Shown piece after piece: positions 9,440 to 18,731 of a stretch of 64,000 nt of DNA. The DNA is taken from contig CAYVBY010000002.1 in the NCBI GenBank assembly GCA_964449895.1, positions 145,336 to 209,335 of the forward strand, in the 5' to 3' direction. Every line of letters begins with the position of its first letter. The first letter of the stretch is position 1. A program made the translations under genes and the position numbers. This DNA comes from Intestinibacter sp964449895. Its GTDB lineage: Bacteria; Bacillota; Clostridia; Peptostreptococcales; Peptostreptococcaceae. The notes under the pieces are model-generated. The model had not been told where the DNA came from and ran no database searches. It was given only the letters and a program-made list of their open reading frames with translations.

Positions 9440-10567
9440 CTATGCTTTTACAACTTCGTATTCTGATACTACACTTATTTCGTTATCTTCTTTTATAACA
9501 GCACCATCTTCTATAACGGCACCTTCAGCTATCATTGCTTTTTTGATTACTACATTTTTACCTATTTTTACATTAGGCATTATAACTGAATCTTCTACAA
9601 CTGATCCTTCTCCGATTTCTACTCTATGAGATAATACTGTATTTTTTACAGTTCCACAAACTTTACAACCATCAGCTATTAATGATTTTTTAATTGATGC
9701 TTTTTTTCCAACATATTGTGGTGGCATATCTCCTGTATTTGTGTATATTCTCCATAATGGATCATTTAAGTCTACTGCTTCTGAATCGTTTATTAAATCC
9801 ATATTTGCTTCCCATAAACTTTGTATAGTACCAACGTCTCTCCAATATCCTTTAAATGGATATGCAAACATTGGTTGTTTTTCGTTTAACATAGTTGGTA
9901 TTACATCATGACCGAAATCATCTAAACATTCTCCAGTTTCATCTGCTCTTAAGAAATATTCTCTTAATAATTTCCAATCAAATATATAAATACCCATAGA
10001 GGCTAAATTACTTTTTGGCTCTTTTGGTTTTTCTTCAAATTCATAAATACTACCATCTTCATTAGTGTTCATAATACCAAATCTACTAGCTTCATCCCAT
10101 GGAACTTCAATTACTGCAATTGTAGCTTTAGCTTCTTTTGCTTTATGAAATTCTAACATTTTGCTGTAGTCCATTTTATATATATGATCGCCTGATAATA
10201 TTAATACATATTCTGGGTTATAATCATCTATAAAATCCATATTCTTTTTGATTGCATTTGCTGTACCATTAAACCAGTTACCTTCTTTTTCATTCATGTA
10301 TGGTTGAAGTATTGTAACTCCTCCGTTAACTCTGTCTAAATCCCAATGATCTCCCATACCTATATGTGAATTTAATAATTGTGGTTTATATTGAGTTAAT
10401 ACTCCTACTGTATCTACTCCTGAGTTAGAACAGTTACTTAAAACAAAGTCTATTATTCTATACTTTCCACCAAATGATACTGCTGGTTTTGCAATTCTTT
10501 TTGTGAATACACCTAATCTTGATCCTTGTCCTCCTGCTAAAATCATAGCTAACATTTCTTTTTTCAT
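9440..10567 (-). CDS. glgC: Glucose-1-phosphate adenylyltransferase
   Basis: The 375 residues contain the intact ILAGGQGSRL nucleotide loop, KPAVSFGGKYRIIDFVLSNC, LILSGDHIYKMDY with the metal-binding Asp, and the sugar-binding EEKP. A C-terminal beta-helix follows. It converts glucose-1-phosphate and ATP to ADP-glucose, the committed step of glycogen synthesis. It is second in the operon after glgB; the 81-base spacer carries a clear Shine-Dalgarno (AAAGGGGAA). Confidence 0.96.
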   Translation of the reverse strand: MKKEMLAMILAGGQGSRLGVFTKRIAKPAVSFGGKYRIIDFVLSNCSNSGVDTVGVLTQYKPQLLNSHIGMGDHWDLDRVNGGVTILQPYMNEKEGNWFNGTANAIKKNMDFIDDYNPEYVLILSGDHIYKMDYSKMLEFHKAKEAKATIAVIEVPWDEASRFGIMNTNEDGSIYEFEEKPKEPKSNLASMGIYIFDWKLLREYFLRADETGECLDDFGHDVIPTMLNEKQPMFAYPFKGYWRDVGTIQSLWEANMDLINDSEAVDLNDPLWRIYTNTGDMPPQYVGKKASIKKSLIADGCKVCGTVKNTVLSHRVEIGEGSVVEDSVIMPNVKIGKNVVIKKAMIAEGAVIEDGAVIKEDNEISVVSEYEVVKA

Positions 10568-10648
10568 ATATGTTCCCCTTTCATATAGTTTTTCTATATT
10601 TTTATACTTTAAAGTTATTAAAAAAATTATAAATTAAATATTAAAATT

Positions 10649-12583
10649 TTATTTTTTTGTAGTAAGTTCTACTTTTTTATTATCTTTTATTTTTTCCCTT
10701 TTTAATTTTATAAAAGTTGCACCTAGTGGTGGTACTTTTATTTTTATATGATATGGTTTGTTGTGCCAATTCTCATCTTGAGACATAAGCTCAGCATCTA
10801 CCATAGTTTGTCCTGAACCAAAATATTTACTGTCATCTGTATTTAAAATTTCTTCATAAACTCCTTCATAAGGAACTCCTATCTTGTAATCATAATATAC
10901 ATTTGGAGTGAAATTTAAAACAGCTATGACAAAATCTTTTTTATCTTTGCTAATTCTCATTAAAACAATAATGCTTTGATCTTTGTTGTTTGGATCTATA
11001 AAATCAAATCCTTTGTATGTATTATCAAGTTCATAAAATGCCTTTTCATCTTTATATAGATAATTTAAATCCCTTACATAATCTTTCATCTTAGAATGTT
11101 GTTCTATTTCTAATAATTGCCACTCTAATCCGTAATCATATCTCCATTCTAATCCTTGAGCAAATTCACTGCCCATAAATAATAATTTTTTGCCTGGATG
11201 TATCATATAATAAGCATATAATAATCTCAAATTCGCAAATCTTTGCCAATCATCTCCCGGCATTTTATCTAATAAAGATTTTTTGCCGTGAACAACTTCA
11301 TCATGTGATAGAGGAAGTACGAAATTTTCTGAGAATGCATACATAAATGAGAATGTGATTAAATCGTGATGATATTTTTTATAAATAGGATCCATCTCCA
11401 TATATCTTAAAGTATCATTCATCCATCCCATATTCCACTTGTGTGAAAAACCTAAACCACCTTTATATGTAGGTCCAGTTACCATTGACCAAGAAGTAGA
11501 TTCTTCTGCAATTACCATTGGATTTTTCACATTTGCATAAATAACTTCATTTAATCTTCTAAGAAAATTTATTCCTTCTATGTTTTCTCTTCCGCCATAT
11601 TCATTTGGTTCCCAATCTCCAATATCATAGTCAAGATAAAGCATACTGCTTACAGCATCAACTCTTATACCATCTATATGATATTCTTTAAACCAGTATA
11701 TTGCATTTGAAAGTAAAAAGCTGTTTACTTCAGGCTTTCCTAAATCAAAATGAGCAGTTCCCCATCCCAAATTTTCAGCTTTTAAAGGATTTTGGTACTC
11801 ATATTGAGTAGAACCATCAAATCTATAAAGACCATGTACATCTTTGCAGAAATGACTATATGCAAAATCTAGTATAATACCAAGTCCTAATTCGTGGCAT
11901 TTATCTACAAATGCCTTAAATTCAGTTGGTGTTCCATATCTACTAGTTGTTGCATAATATCCTATTGTTTGATATCCCCAACTCATATCTAGTGGATATT
12001 CTGTTATAGGCATTAATTCGATGTGGGTATATCCCATATCTTTACAGTATTCAAGCATTTCATATAGCTCTTCGTAATTAAAGAAATCTCCATCCCATTT
12101 TCTCTTCCAAGAACCTAAATGTACTTCATATATATTTATCGGTTCTTCTAAAAGATTTTTTTTATTTTTTTGTTCTATATAGTTTTCATCAGTCCAATTA
12201 AACTTTTCAAGTTCAAAAACTTTTGAAGCTGTTTCTGGTCTTAGCTCTGCATAAGTTCCGTATGGATCTGATTTAAGTCTAGTTACTCCATCGCATCCTA
12301 ATACGCTGTACTTATAAATATCTCCCTGTGATAAATCAGTTGTAAAAATCGCCCAAACTCCAGAGTTGTATAAGTTTTTTAATTTATGTGAACTTCCGTC
12401 CCAATCATTAAAATTTCCAACTAAACTAACTTCTTTTGCATTTGGAGCCCATACCATAAAAGATATTCCATTTTTACCTTCATGTTTTGCTTTGTGGTTT
12501 CCCATATATTTATAACTGTCTAAAGCTTTACCACTTTTAAAGTTATCTATATTTTCTTTTTTTATTATATCTATATACTTAAT
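10649..12583 (-). CDS. glgB: 1,4-alpha-glucan branching enzyme, apparent ATT start
   Basis: A GH13 branching enzyme with an N-terminal CBM48 domain (FMVWAPNAKEVSLVGNFNDWDG). Catalytic regions are GIRVDAVSSMLYLD (nucleophile), VIAEESTSW (acid/base) and LSHDEVVHGKKS. The first in-frame ATG (12505) would begin at MGNHKAKHEG and lacks a ribosome-binding site. The frame stays open upstream for 26 more codons, ending FKSGKALDSYKY, which fits the conserved GlgB N-terminus. The only good Shine-Dalgarno (AAGGAGGGGG) sits about 8 bases before ATT at 12581-12583, so I place the start there (644 residues). No in-frame ATG, GTG or TTG lies between that site and the upstream stop. It introduces alpha-1,6 branches and heads the operon. 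Confidence 0.85.
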   Translation of the reverse strand: MKYIDIIKKENIDNFKSGKALDSYKYMGNHKAKHEGKNGISFMVWAPNAKEVSLVGNFNDWDGSSHKLKNLYNSGVWAIFTTDLSQGDIYKYSVLGCDGVTRLKSDPYGTYAELRPETASKVFELEKFNWTDENYIEQKNKKNLLEEPINIYEVHLGSWKRKWDGDFFNYEELYEMLEYCKDMGYTHIELMPITEYPLDMSWGYQTIGYYATTSRYGTPTEFKAFVDKCHELGLGIILDFAYSHFCKDVHGLYRFDGSTQYEYQNPLKAENLGWGTAHFDLGKPEVNSFLLSNAIYWFKEYHIDGIRVDAVSSMLYLDYDIGDWEPNEYGGRENIEGINFLRRLNEVIYANVKNPMVIAEESTSWSMVTGPTYKGGLGFSHKWNMGWMNDTLRYMEMDPIYKKYHHDLITFSFMYAFSENFVLPLSHDEVVHGKKSLLDKMPGDDWQRFANLRLLYAYYMIHPGKKLLFMGSEFAQGLEWRYDYGLEWQLLEIEQHSKMKDYVRDLNYLYKDEKAFYELDNTYKGFDFIDPNNKDQSIIVLMRISKDKKDFVIAVLNFTPNVYYDYKIGVPYEGVYEEILNTDDSKYFGSGQTMVDAELMSQDENWHNKPYHIKIKVPPLGATFIKLKREKIKDNKKVELTTKK

Positions 12584-12795
12584 AGAAACCCCCTCCTTAC
12601 CAAATAGCTATATCTCTTCCTTCTTTAATACATCTATATTTTAGACTATTTTTCGCCAATTGTATACAATATTACTGTTATTTTTTAAAATTTTTAGTAA
12701 AATTTCTCTGAAAACATTTTCATATAAAAGTGAAAAATCGTTTTCATTTTAATATTTAAATAAAATCAAAATAAATATGATTTTGTATGTGTTAT
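12584..12795. other. Leader/promoter region upstream of the glycogen operon
   Basis: This AT-rich stretch of about 210 bases has no gene. It must carry the glgB operon promoter reading leftward. Candidate boxes exist near 12640-12665, but none is convincing enough to call. No riboswitch fold was recognised. Confidence 0.35.
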
Positions 12796-12840
12796 AAAAA
12801 AACTCATTTGAAGTAAATATTCACTTCAAATGAGTTTTAC
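12796..12840 (-). terminator. Terminator of the SPFH-NfeD genes
   Basis: A long stem: AAACTCATTTGAAGT at about 12799 pairs with its complement ending about 12837, around a 7-base loop. On the minus strand it is followed by seven T and then ATAACACATA. It begins 3 bases after the stop of the SPFH gene. The trailing ATAACACAT matches the sequence after the terminator at 2122. Confidence 0.85.
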
Positions 12841-12842
12841 CT

Positions 12843-13802
12843 TTAGAATTTTACCTCATCTTTATCATCACTTAAAACTTCTTTTATTCCTTTAAATGTT
12901 CCTAATAAATTAACTGCCTCAGATGGTAAAACAAGTTTTGTTGCATTTCCTTGTGCAACTTTTTCAAGAGCTTCCATTGATTTAAGAGCTAACATATTAT
13001 CGTCTATATCTGCATCTTTCATTGCCTTAAATACTTGTTCAATTACTACTGATTCACCTTCAGCTTTTGCTTTTGCAACTTCTCTAATTGATTCAGCATC
13101 CCCTTGAGCTTTAAGTATTCTAGATTGTTTTTCACCTTCTGCTTCTTTTATCATAGCTTCTCTTTTAGCTTCTGCTCTAAGTATTGCTGATTGTTTTTCA
13201 CCCTCTGCTCTAAGGATTGATGATGCTTTTTCACCTTCTGCTTGAAGGATAGCTTCTCTTCTTTCACGTTCAGCACGCATTTGTTTTTCCATAGCAACTT
13301 GTATATCATGAGGAGGCATTATATTTTTAAGTTCAACTCTATTTACTTTAATTCCCCATTTATCAGTTGCTTCATCTAGTATTGCTCTCATTTTTGTATT
13401 TATAACATCTCTAGATGTAAGTGTTGCATCTAAATCAAGCTCACCTATTATATTTCTAAGTGTTGTCGCTGTAAGATTTTCTATCGCTGCCCCTGGATTT
13501 GCTATTTCAAATACAAATCTAACAGGATCTGTTACTTGATAGTAAACTACTGTATCTATCTGCATTGTAACATTATCTTTAGTTATAACTGGTTGTGGTG
13601 GAAAATCTTCTACTCTTTCTTTTAAATCTATAGGTTTCATCATTGTATCGATAAAAGGTACTAAAAAGTGTACTCCTGTATCAGCTTTTTTGTGAAACTT
13701 ACCTAATCTCATTACTATACCTACAGTTGATTGTTGAATTATTTTTACACATTTGATACCCATAATTACAACAATTATAATTAATAGTACAATAAATTTC
13801 AT
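12843..13802 (-). CDS. Stomatin/prohibitin-type SPFH (band 7) membrane protein
   Basis: The 319 residues begin with one hydrophobic segment (residues 1-20). A band 7 domain follows (residues about 20-190; KIIQQSTVGIVMRLGKFHKKADTGVHFLVPF) and then a long alanine/glutamate-rich coiled coil with repeated AEGEKQSxILRA units (about 170-250). This is the QmcA/slipin type. Such proteins oligomerise into membrane microdomain scaffolds. It is directly downstream of an NfeD-like protein, the classic genetic partner of slipins, which supports a shared complex. The biochemical role in clostridia is not established. Confidence 0.88.
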   Translation of the reverse strand: MKFIVLLIIIVVIMGIKCVKIIQQSTVGIVMRLGKFHKKADTGVHFLVPFIDTMMKPIDLKERVEDFPPQPVITKDNVTMQIDTVVYYQVTDPVRFVFEIANPGAAIENLTATTLRNIIGELDLDATLTSRDVINTKMRAILDEATDKWGIKVNRVELKNIMPPHDIQVAMEKQMRAERERREAILQAEGEKASSILRAEGEKQSAILRAEAKREAMIKEAEGEKQSRILKAQGDAESIREVAKAKAEGESVVIEQVFKAMKDADIDDNMLALKSMEALEKVAQGNATKLVLPSEAVNLLGTFKGIKEVLSDDKDEVKF

Positions 13803-13882
13803 ATTTCTACCTCCTTTTATGATATATTTATATTTAGTAGAAAACTTTTAGTATTCTACACAATATGAACAAATTTTTTATT

Positions 13883-14344
13883 TTAATTATTTTGTAATTC
13901 AGATTCGTGTACTTCTTCTACAATAAGCTTTACACCTTCAATTGCAACTATCTTTACGATTTTATTTTTTTCTATTTTAACTTCATTTTTAGATATTGCA
14001 GTCCATTGTTCTCCATTTATTTTAACCAAACCTGTACTATATGCTTCAATATCCTCTATAACTAGAGCATTTTTAGATATTATACCTTGTAAATTAGTAG
14101 AATATTTTACATCCTTATCTCTATCGACTAAATATTTAGTCGCTATAACTAAAAGAATTACAGATATAACTCCAAATATGATTATTTGTAGTAGTATGCT
14201 TTCTATAAATATAGCTAAAAAAGACATCACTAAAGCGCCTATACTAAACCAAACTAATGTAAGACTAGTTGTCATCAATTCCGCGATTCCAAAAATGACA
14301 GCTATTATAAGCCAAAATGTTCCTGTTCCAATCGTCATAAGCAT
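13883..14344 (-). CDS. NfeD-like membrane protein (short form)
   Basis: The 153 residues comprise two to three hydrophobic helices in the first 75 (FWLIIAVIFGIAELMTTSL and following) and then a small C-terminal OB-fold (about 85-145) with the G-x-x-x-x-x-G-E-W-x-A motif read as LVKINGEQWTA. This is the short NfeD1b type without a ClpP-like protease domain. It lies 80 bases upstream of the SPFH gene on the same strand, the usual NfeD/slipin pairing, and is thought to bind the SPFH oligomer at the membrane. Confidence 0.88.
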   Translation of the reverse strand: MLMTIGTGTFWLIIAVIFGIAELMTTSLTLVWFSIGALVMSFLAIFIESILLQIIIFGVISVILLVIATKYLVDRDKDVKYSTNLQGIISKNALVIEDIEAYSTGLVKINGEQWTAISKNEVKIEKNKIVKIVAIEGVKLIVEEVHESELQNN

Positions 14345-14509
14345 TCCTCATTTCTCATTTTTCATTATTAAAATAATTTTATCTTTACATTAAATAAAAT
14401 TATATATTATTTAATTATATTATATCACCTTAAAATCAAGTAATTAGTTACAAACTTATATCAAAGATTGTTTTTTTATGTCTTATTATTTTTAAATATC
14501 TTTGTAGTT

Positions 14510-16006
14510 TTATCTTTGAAATAATTTCATTACTTTTGATATACTTGCGATTATGTCTGTTGCATTTACTGTATATAAATCCTTAGATAATTCATCTCCT
14601 ATATATCCATGGATGTATGCACCACAAACTGCAGAAGTTAGTATATCTAATCCTTGACCTGCAAGAGATGTAATAATTCCTAAAAGTGTATCTCCCATTC
14701 CTCCATTTGCCATAGATGAATTTCCTGTAGGATTTATATATGTGTAATTTCCATCAGTTATTACTGTTTCATATCCTTTAAGTAAAACTACTACTTTATA
14801 TTTTTGAGCAAATTCTTTAGCTACATCTAGTTTATTCTCTTTTATGTAATCTATACAATAACCTGTAAGTCTTGCCATTTCCCCAAGATGTGGTGTTATT
14901 ATTATTCTATTTGGATAATTTTCTAAAATATCTGCTTGTTCTTTTAAAACATTTAATCCATCTGCATCTATTACTATAGGACATGTTGTATTTTTTAATA
15001 CATCTTGTAATTTACTATATGTCATAGGATTATCTCCCATTCCACATCCAAATCCTACAGCATTGCAACTTTTTATTAGCTTAATAAATCTTTCTTTTTC
15101 TTCTATATCTAAAGTCATAGCTTCACAAAGCTTTGTGCTTACAACTTCTTGAACATAGCTATCTGAAATAAGTGTAGTAAGTCCACTTCCAGTTTTTACT
15201 GCTGCCTCTGTCGCAATATATGCTGCACCTGTAAATCCTTTACTTCCCGCAAATATAGCTACTTTCCCGAAATCACTTTTGAAAGCAAATTTATTTTTTT
15301 CTTTTATATTATTTTTTACAAAATCAAAATCTGTAATATATTCTTTATCATCATATTTGTCTAGTATATAATTAGGAATTCCTAGATGCTCCACTACTAC
15401 ATCTCCAATAAATTCCTTTGTTTCGTATTTTAAAAATCCCCTCTTATAAAACTCAAATGATATTGTCTTATCGGCTTTTATACAAACTCCTAGAATTTCA
15501 CCTGTAGTTGCATTTATTCCAGAAGGTACATCTATTGAGTAGGTTTTATTTTTGTTTTGATTTATTATTTTTATTACATCAGCAAAAGTATCAGTTATTT
15601 TTCTTTTTAAACCTGTTCCAAATATACAATCTACTACTATATCTGATTTTTTTATCTCTTCTTTTAAAATATCTAATTTATTTGGATATACTACTTCTAT
15701 AGGAATTTCCATAGCTTTCAAAATATCATAATTTATTTTTGAACATTCGCTTAATTTTTTAGTATTTCCAACAATAAATACTTTTACATTTTTTCCCTTA
15801 GCAGTAAGCTGTCTAGCAAGACCTAGTCCATCTCCTCCGTTATTTCCAACTCCACTTACTATTACATAATTTTCATTTTCTTCGATATCCATATGCTTAA
15901 ATGCAGAAAGCACTGCATTTTCCATAAGTACTATAAGTGGTATTTTATATTCATTTACACAAGCACTATCTAATATTTTTGTGCTATCTGATGTTCCAAT
16001 CCTCAT
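14510..16006 (-). CDS. nnr: Bifunctional NAD(P)H-hydrate repair enzyme (epimerase + dehydratase)
   Basis: The 498 residues carry two domains. The N-terminal YjeF_N epimerase domain (about 1-210) has VIVSGVGNNGGDGLGLARQL and the IDVPSGINATTGE loop. The C-terminal ribokinase-like dehydratase domain (about 225-495) shows KVAIFAGSKGFTGAAYIA, the NPTGNSSMANGGMGDTLLGII anion hole and catalytic Asp. Together they re-epimerise and dehydrate damaged NADHX/NADPHX, using ADP or ATP. ATG 16006 has AAAGGAGGAG upstream. It is upstream of and co-oriented with the NfeD/SPFH pair but separated by 165 bases. No holo-ACP synthase neighbour, common in this family, is present. Confidence 0.93.
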   Translation of the reverse strand: MRIGTSDSTKILDSACVNEYKIPLIVLMENAVLSAFKHMDIEENENYVIVSGVGNNGGDGLGLARQLTAKGKNVKVFIVGNTKKLSECSKINYDILKAMEIPIEVVYPNKLDILKEEIKKSDIVVDCIFGTGLKRKITDTFADVIKIINQNKNKTYSIDVPSGINATTGEILGVCIKADKTISFEFYKRGFLKYETKEFIGDVVVEHLGIPNYILDKYDDKEYITDFDFVKNNIKEKNKFAFKSDFGKVAIFAGSKGFTGAAYIATEAAVKTGSGLTTLISDSYVQEVVSTKLCEAMTLDIEEKERFIKLIKSCNAVGFGCGMGDNPMTYSKLQDVLKNTTCPIVIDADGLNVLKEQADILENYPNRIIITPHLGEMARLTGYCIDYIKENKLDVAKEFAQKYKVVVLLKGYETVITDGNYTYINPTGNSSMANGGMGDTLLGIITSLAGQGLDILTSAVCGAYIHGYIGDELSKDLYTVNATDIIASISKVMKLFQR

Positions 16007-16052
16007 AAAATCTCCTCCTTTATCTACTTATTTATATTATACTTATAGACAG

Positions 16053-16093
16053 AAAAAAAGAGCTAAACAAATAAAATTTGTTTGCTCTTTTCT
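16053..16093 (-). terminator. Terminator after the NifU-like gene
   Basis: AAAGAGC...CAAAT and ATTTG...GCTCTTT form a stem across about 16057-16091. On the minus strand a run of T (complement of 16053-16059) follows. It lies immediately past the stop of the 73-residue NifU-like gene. Confidence 0.8.
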
Positions 16094-16095
16094 TA

Positions 16096-16317
16096 TTATA
16101 CACCAACTACTCTAGTTACACCTGGTACTTCTTTAACTAGTAAGTTTTCTATAACAGCTTTTAATGTCATAGTAGCTCCTGGGCATCCTGCACAAGCACC
16201 TTGTAATCTTACTAATACAGTTCCATCATCAGAAACTTCTATTAATTCAACATCTCCTCCGTCTCTTTGTAGAACTGGTCTAACTTTTTCTAATACTTCT
16301 GCAACTTTTTCTTTCAT
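16096..16317 (-). CDS. NifU C-terminal-domain [Fe-S] scaffold protein
   Basis: A 73-residue protein that is a stand-alone NifU/NfuA C-terminal domain: VRPVLQRDGGDVELIEV at the start and the CAGCPGA pair of cysteines (C-x-x-C) at about residues 42-45. Dimers of this domain hold a bridging [4Fe-4S] cluster and hand it to apo-proteins. A single-gene unit ending in its own terminator. The complementary strand is also open here, but the family match makes this frame the real one. Confidence 0.93.
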   Translation of the reverse strand: MKEKVAEVLEKVRPVLQRDGGDVELIEVSDDGTVLVRLQGACAGCPGATMTLKAVIENLLVKEVPGVTRVVGV

Positions 16318-16439
16318 CAGTATACACTCCTTTGAATATTAAAATTTTCTCCATATTATTATACACTAACAAAATAATATTCTCCACATTTTTATTAACT
16401 CTTTATACTAATATTGGAAATTTATTTATATACAAAGTT

Positions 16440-17255
16440 TTATTTTTCTACATAAAATAATATCTTCGTTATAAATTCATCTTCATATCTAGATGTAATA
16501 TAATCATTTATACAAAATTCATACGAGTCAGAAACGATCTTTAATCCATTTTCATCACAATAATCTAATAAAATTTTATAAGATTTATCTATTGATTGAT
16601 AATTTCCGAAGTGATATATACTGGCTGTCAATCCTTTCGGAAGCTTTTTAATATTTTTTACGGTATTTACATTATCAGTTGTAACAAATGCTATAGATGC
16701 CTCTATAAAACGATTTTCTTTAATATTTTGCAGTGGAACTGATACACCACATTGGAAAAATATAGGCAAATTTTCTTTAAATGCTTGTGCATAACATTTT
16801 TTAGTGGCTAGACTAATTTCCTTCATAGTAAAGGGTTCTTTAACATCATGATATAAAACATATAATTGTTCCATAATGCCAACTTGAACTTTTGTATCTG
16901 CATAGAAATAGGCTTTTTCAACTGATTCACAGCGTTGATTTAGTCTACTTTTTATTAATAACAATTCTTGAATTTTCTCATCTATAGAATTCATTTGATC
17001 TTTTAAAAATACAAGGCTTTCTTTAACATTATAAGTTTTCATATGCTTTTTTATATCTTCTAAAGAAAATCCTATCTTTTTCATAATTAAAATTGTATCT
17101 AAATAATCTAGCTGCTCTGCACTATAATAACGATATCCATTACTAGGATTTACATAACTCGGCTTAAAAAGACCTATTTTATCGTAAAAAATCAATGTTT
17201 GCTTTGAGATATTTTGATATTTTGCTAATTCCCCTATTGAAAATAAATTATCCAT
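16440..17255 (-). CDS. MerR-family regulator with GyrI-like effector domain
   Basis: The N-terminal winged helix (NLFSIGELAKYQNISKQTLIFYDKIGLFKPSY, then NGYRYYSAEQL) is MerR. A coiled dimerisation helix spans about 80-115. The C-terminal half (about 125-270) looks like a BmrR/GyrI ligand-binding domain that senses drugs or lipophilic cations. ATG 17255 follows AGAGGTG by 8 bases; a GTG four codons earlier overlaps that Shine-Dalgarno and was rejected. It faces the MATE exporter across 81 bases containing a 19-bp-spaced promoter, so it is almost certainly its activator. Confidence 0.92.
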   Translation of the reverse strand: MDNLFSIGELAKYQNISKQTLIFYDKIGLFKPSYVNPSNGYRYYSAEQLDYLDTILIMKKIGFSLEDIKKHMKTYNVKESLVFLKDQMNSIDEKIQELLLIKSRLNQRCESVEKAYFYADTKVQVGIMEQLYVLYHDVKEPFTMKEISLATKKCYAQAFKENLPIFFQCGVSVPLQNIKENRFIEASIAFVTTDNVNTVKNIKKLPKGLTASIYHFGNYQSIDKSYKILLDYCDENGLKIVSDSYEFCINDYITSRYEDEFITKILFYVEK

Positions 17256-17270
17256 AAAAAAAATCACCTC

Positions 17271-17301
17271 TTGACACTATAGTTACTATATTCTTTATTC
17301 T
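17271..17301 (+). promoter_or_regulatory. MerR-type promoter/operator of the MATE exporter gene
   Basis: The -35 TTGACA (17271-17276) and -10 TATTCT (17296-17301) are separated by 19 bases, the lengthened spacer that MerR activators untwist. The spacer contains the perfect dyad TATAGT-T-ACTATA (17278-17290). The gene starts 36 bases downstream of the -10 with an AAGGAGG site. Confidence 0.88.
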
Positions 17302-17336
17302 ATATTTATAAATACAATTTATCAAGGAGGTTTAGT

Positions 17337-18665
17337 ATGGATATTTTTTCAAAACCAATGACTTACAAACAGTATGTTAAGTACTTGGTACCGTCAATTA
17401 TGACTATGATTTTTCTGTCTTTTTATACTACAATAGATGGCTATTTTGTTTCAAAATACGCATGCTCTGATGCTCTTGCAGGAATTAATATAGTTATTCC
17501 AATAACTTGTATAATATTTGGAGTATCTGTTATGCTTGCGACTGGTTCTGGTGCAATTATAGGAGAATATTTAGGTAAAGAAGAAAAACAAAAAGCAAAT
17601 GAAGTATTTAGCTTAATTGTGATTGTTCTTTTAATTTTTTCTATTTTATTTACTATTATCGGTATTGTTTATTTAAGACCAATAGCTGTAATGCTTGGAA
17701 GTAGTGAAAGATTAATGGAGCATGTTCTTCCTTATGCTTTTGTTGTATTTTTAGGTACTATTCCAATGGCTTTTAAGCTATTCTTTGAGTATTTAGTTCG
17801 TACTGATGGAAATTCACAAATAGGTTTAAAAATGTCATTTATAGGATTAATTTTAAATGTAGTTCTAGATTATGTTTTCGTTGGAGTTTACAATATGGGA
17901 ACTTTTGGAGCTTCACTTGGAACAGTTATTTCTATAAGTATAAGTGCAATTATTGGACTTATACATTTCTTAAAACATAGTAATTTAAAGTTTTGCAAAC
18001 CTAAATACGATTTTAAAGTAATTTTTAAATCATGTACAAATGGATTTAGTGAAATGCTTACAGAATTATCTACAGGTATTACAACTCTTCTTTTTAATCT
18101 TATAATAATCAGAGAATTTGGAGAAGATGGTGTAGCAGCTGTAACAATAATTATGTACATTTACTATTTTTTTATTGCCTTTTATATGGGTATTACAGTA
18201 GCAACATCCCCTGTTATAAGCTACAACTTAGGAGCTGGGAACAAAGATAAGATGAAGGAAGTTTTAAGATATAGCTTTATTACAATTGGAATAACAGCTC
18301 TATTAATAATTGGAATTCTTTATATAGGTGGAGGATTTATTATAGGCCTGTTTGTAGATGGAGGAAATGTGTATAGCCTAACATCTTCTGCACTAAAATT
18401 ATTTAATCCAATATTTATTTTTATTGGTGTAAATATATTTTTATCAGGATATTTCACAGCTGTAGGAGATGGATTGACTTCAGCTATTATATCTTCTTTG
18501 AGATCTCTTATATTTGTAGTTATATTTATATTTGCTCTTCCAAAAATTATAGGTTTAAACGGAATATGGCTTGCTATGCCACTTGCAGAGGTATTTACTA
18601 TAGTAATTTCTATATATTTATATACTAAAAAAGGCAGAAAATTTATTTTAATCGAAAATGTTTAG
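17337..18665 (+). CDS. MATE-family multidrug exporter
   Basis: The 442 residues form about 12 hydrophobic helices in two pseudo-symmetric halves. Family signatures include SYxTIDGYFVSKY-like TM1, an MLATGSGAIIGEYLGK loop (about residue 75), and SPVISYNLGAGNKDKMKEVL (about 283-302). These Na+- or H+-coupled antiporters export cationic drugs and metabolites. The divergent MerR/GyrI-type regulator and its operator suggest ligand-induced expression. The substrate is unknown. Confidence 0.93.
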   Translation: MDIFSKPMTYKQYVKYLVPSIMTMIFLSFYTTIDGYFVSKYACSDALAGINIVIPITCIIFGVSVMLATGSGAIIGEYLGKEEKQKANEVFSLIVIVLLIFSILFTIIGIVYLRPIAVMLGSSERLMEHVLPYAFVVFLGTIPMAFKLFFEYLVRTDGNSQIGLKMSFIGLILNVVLDYVFVGVYNMGTFGASLGTVISISISAIIGLIHFLKHSNLKFCKPKYDFKVIFKSCTNGFSEMLTELSTGITTLLFNLIIIREFGEDGVAAVTIIMYIYYFFIAFYMGITVATSPVISYNLGAGNKDKMKEVLRYSFITIGITALLIIGILYIGGGFIIGLFVDGGNVYSLTSSALKLFNPIFIFIGVNIFLSGYFTAVGDGLTSAIISSLRSLIFVVIFIFALPKIIGLNGIWLAMPLAEVFTIVISIYLYTKKGRKFILIENV

Positions 18666-18669
18666 AAAA

Positions 18670-18727
18670 AATAAACCTATCTCAATAGTTATACTTAAAA
18701 CTAATTTGTGAGGTAGGTTTATTTTTA
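18670..18727. terminator. Bidirectional terminator between convergent genes
   Basis: AATAAACCTA...CTCA near 18670-18686 pairs with TGAGGTAGGTTTATT near 18709-18724. T-rich sequence follows on the plus side and on the minus side. It serves the MATE gene from the left and the ABC permease gene from the right. Confidence 0.75.
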
Positions 18728-18731
18728 TACT

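Noticed and set aside
12584..12795. Riboswitch in the glycogen operon leader
   Set aside because: No known aptamer pattern or anti-terminator pair could be recognised.
16082..16342. 86-codon frame antisense to the NifU-like gene
   Set aside because: The minus-strand NifU domain with CxxC is unmistakable; the plus frame is its shadow.
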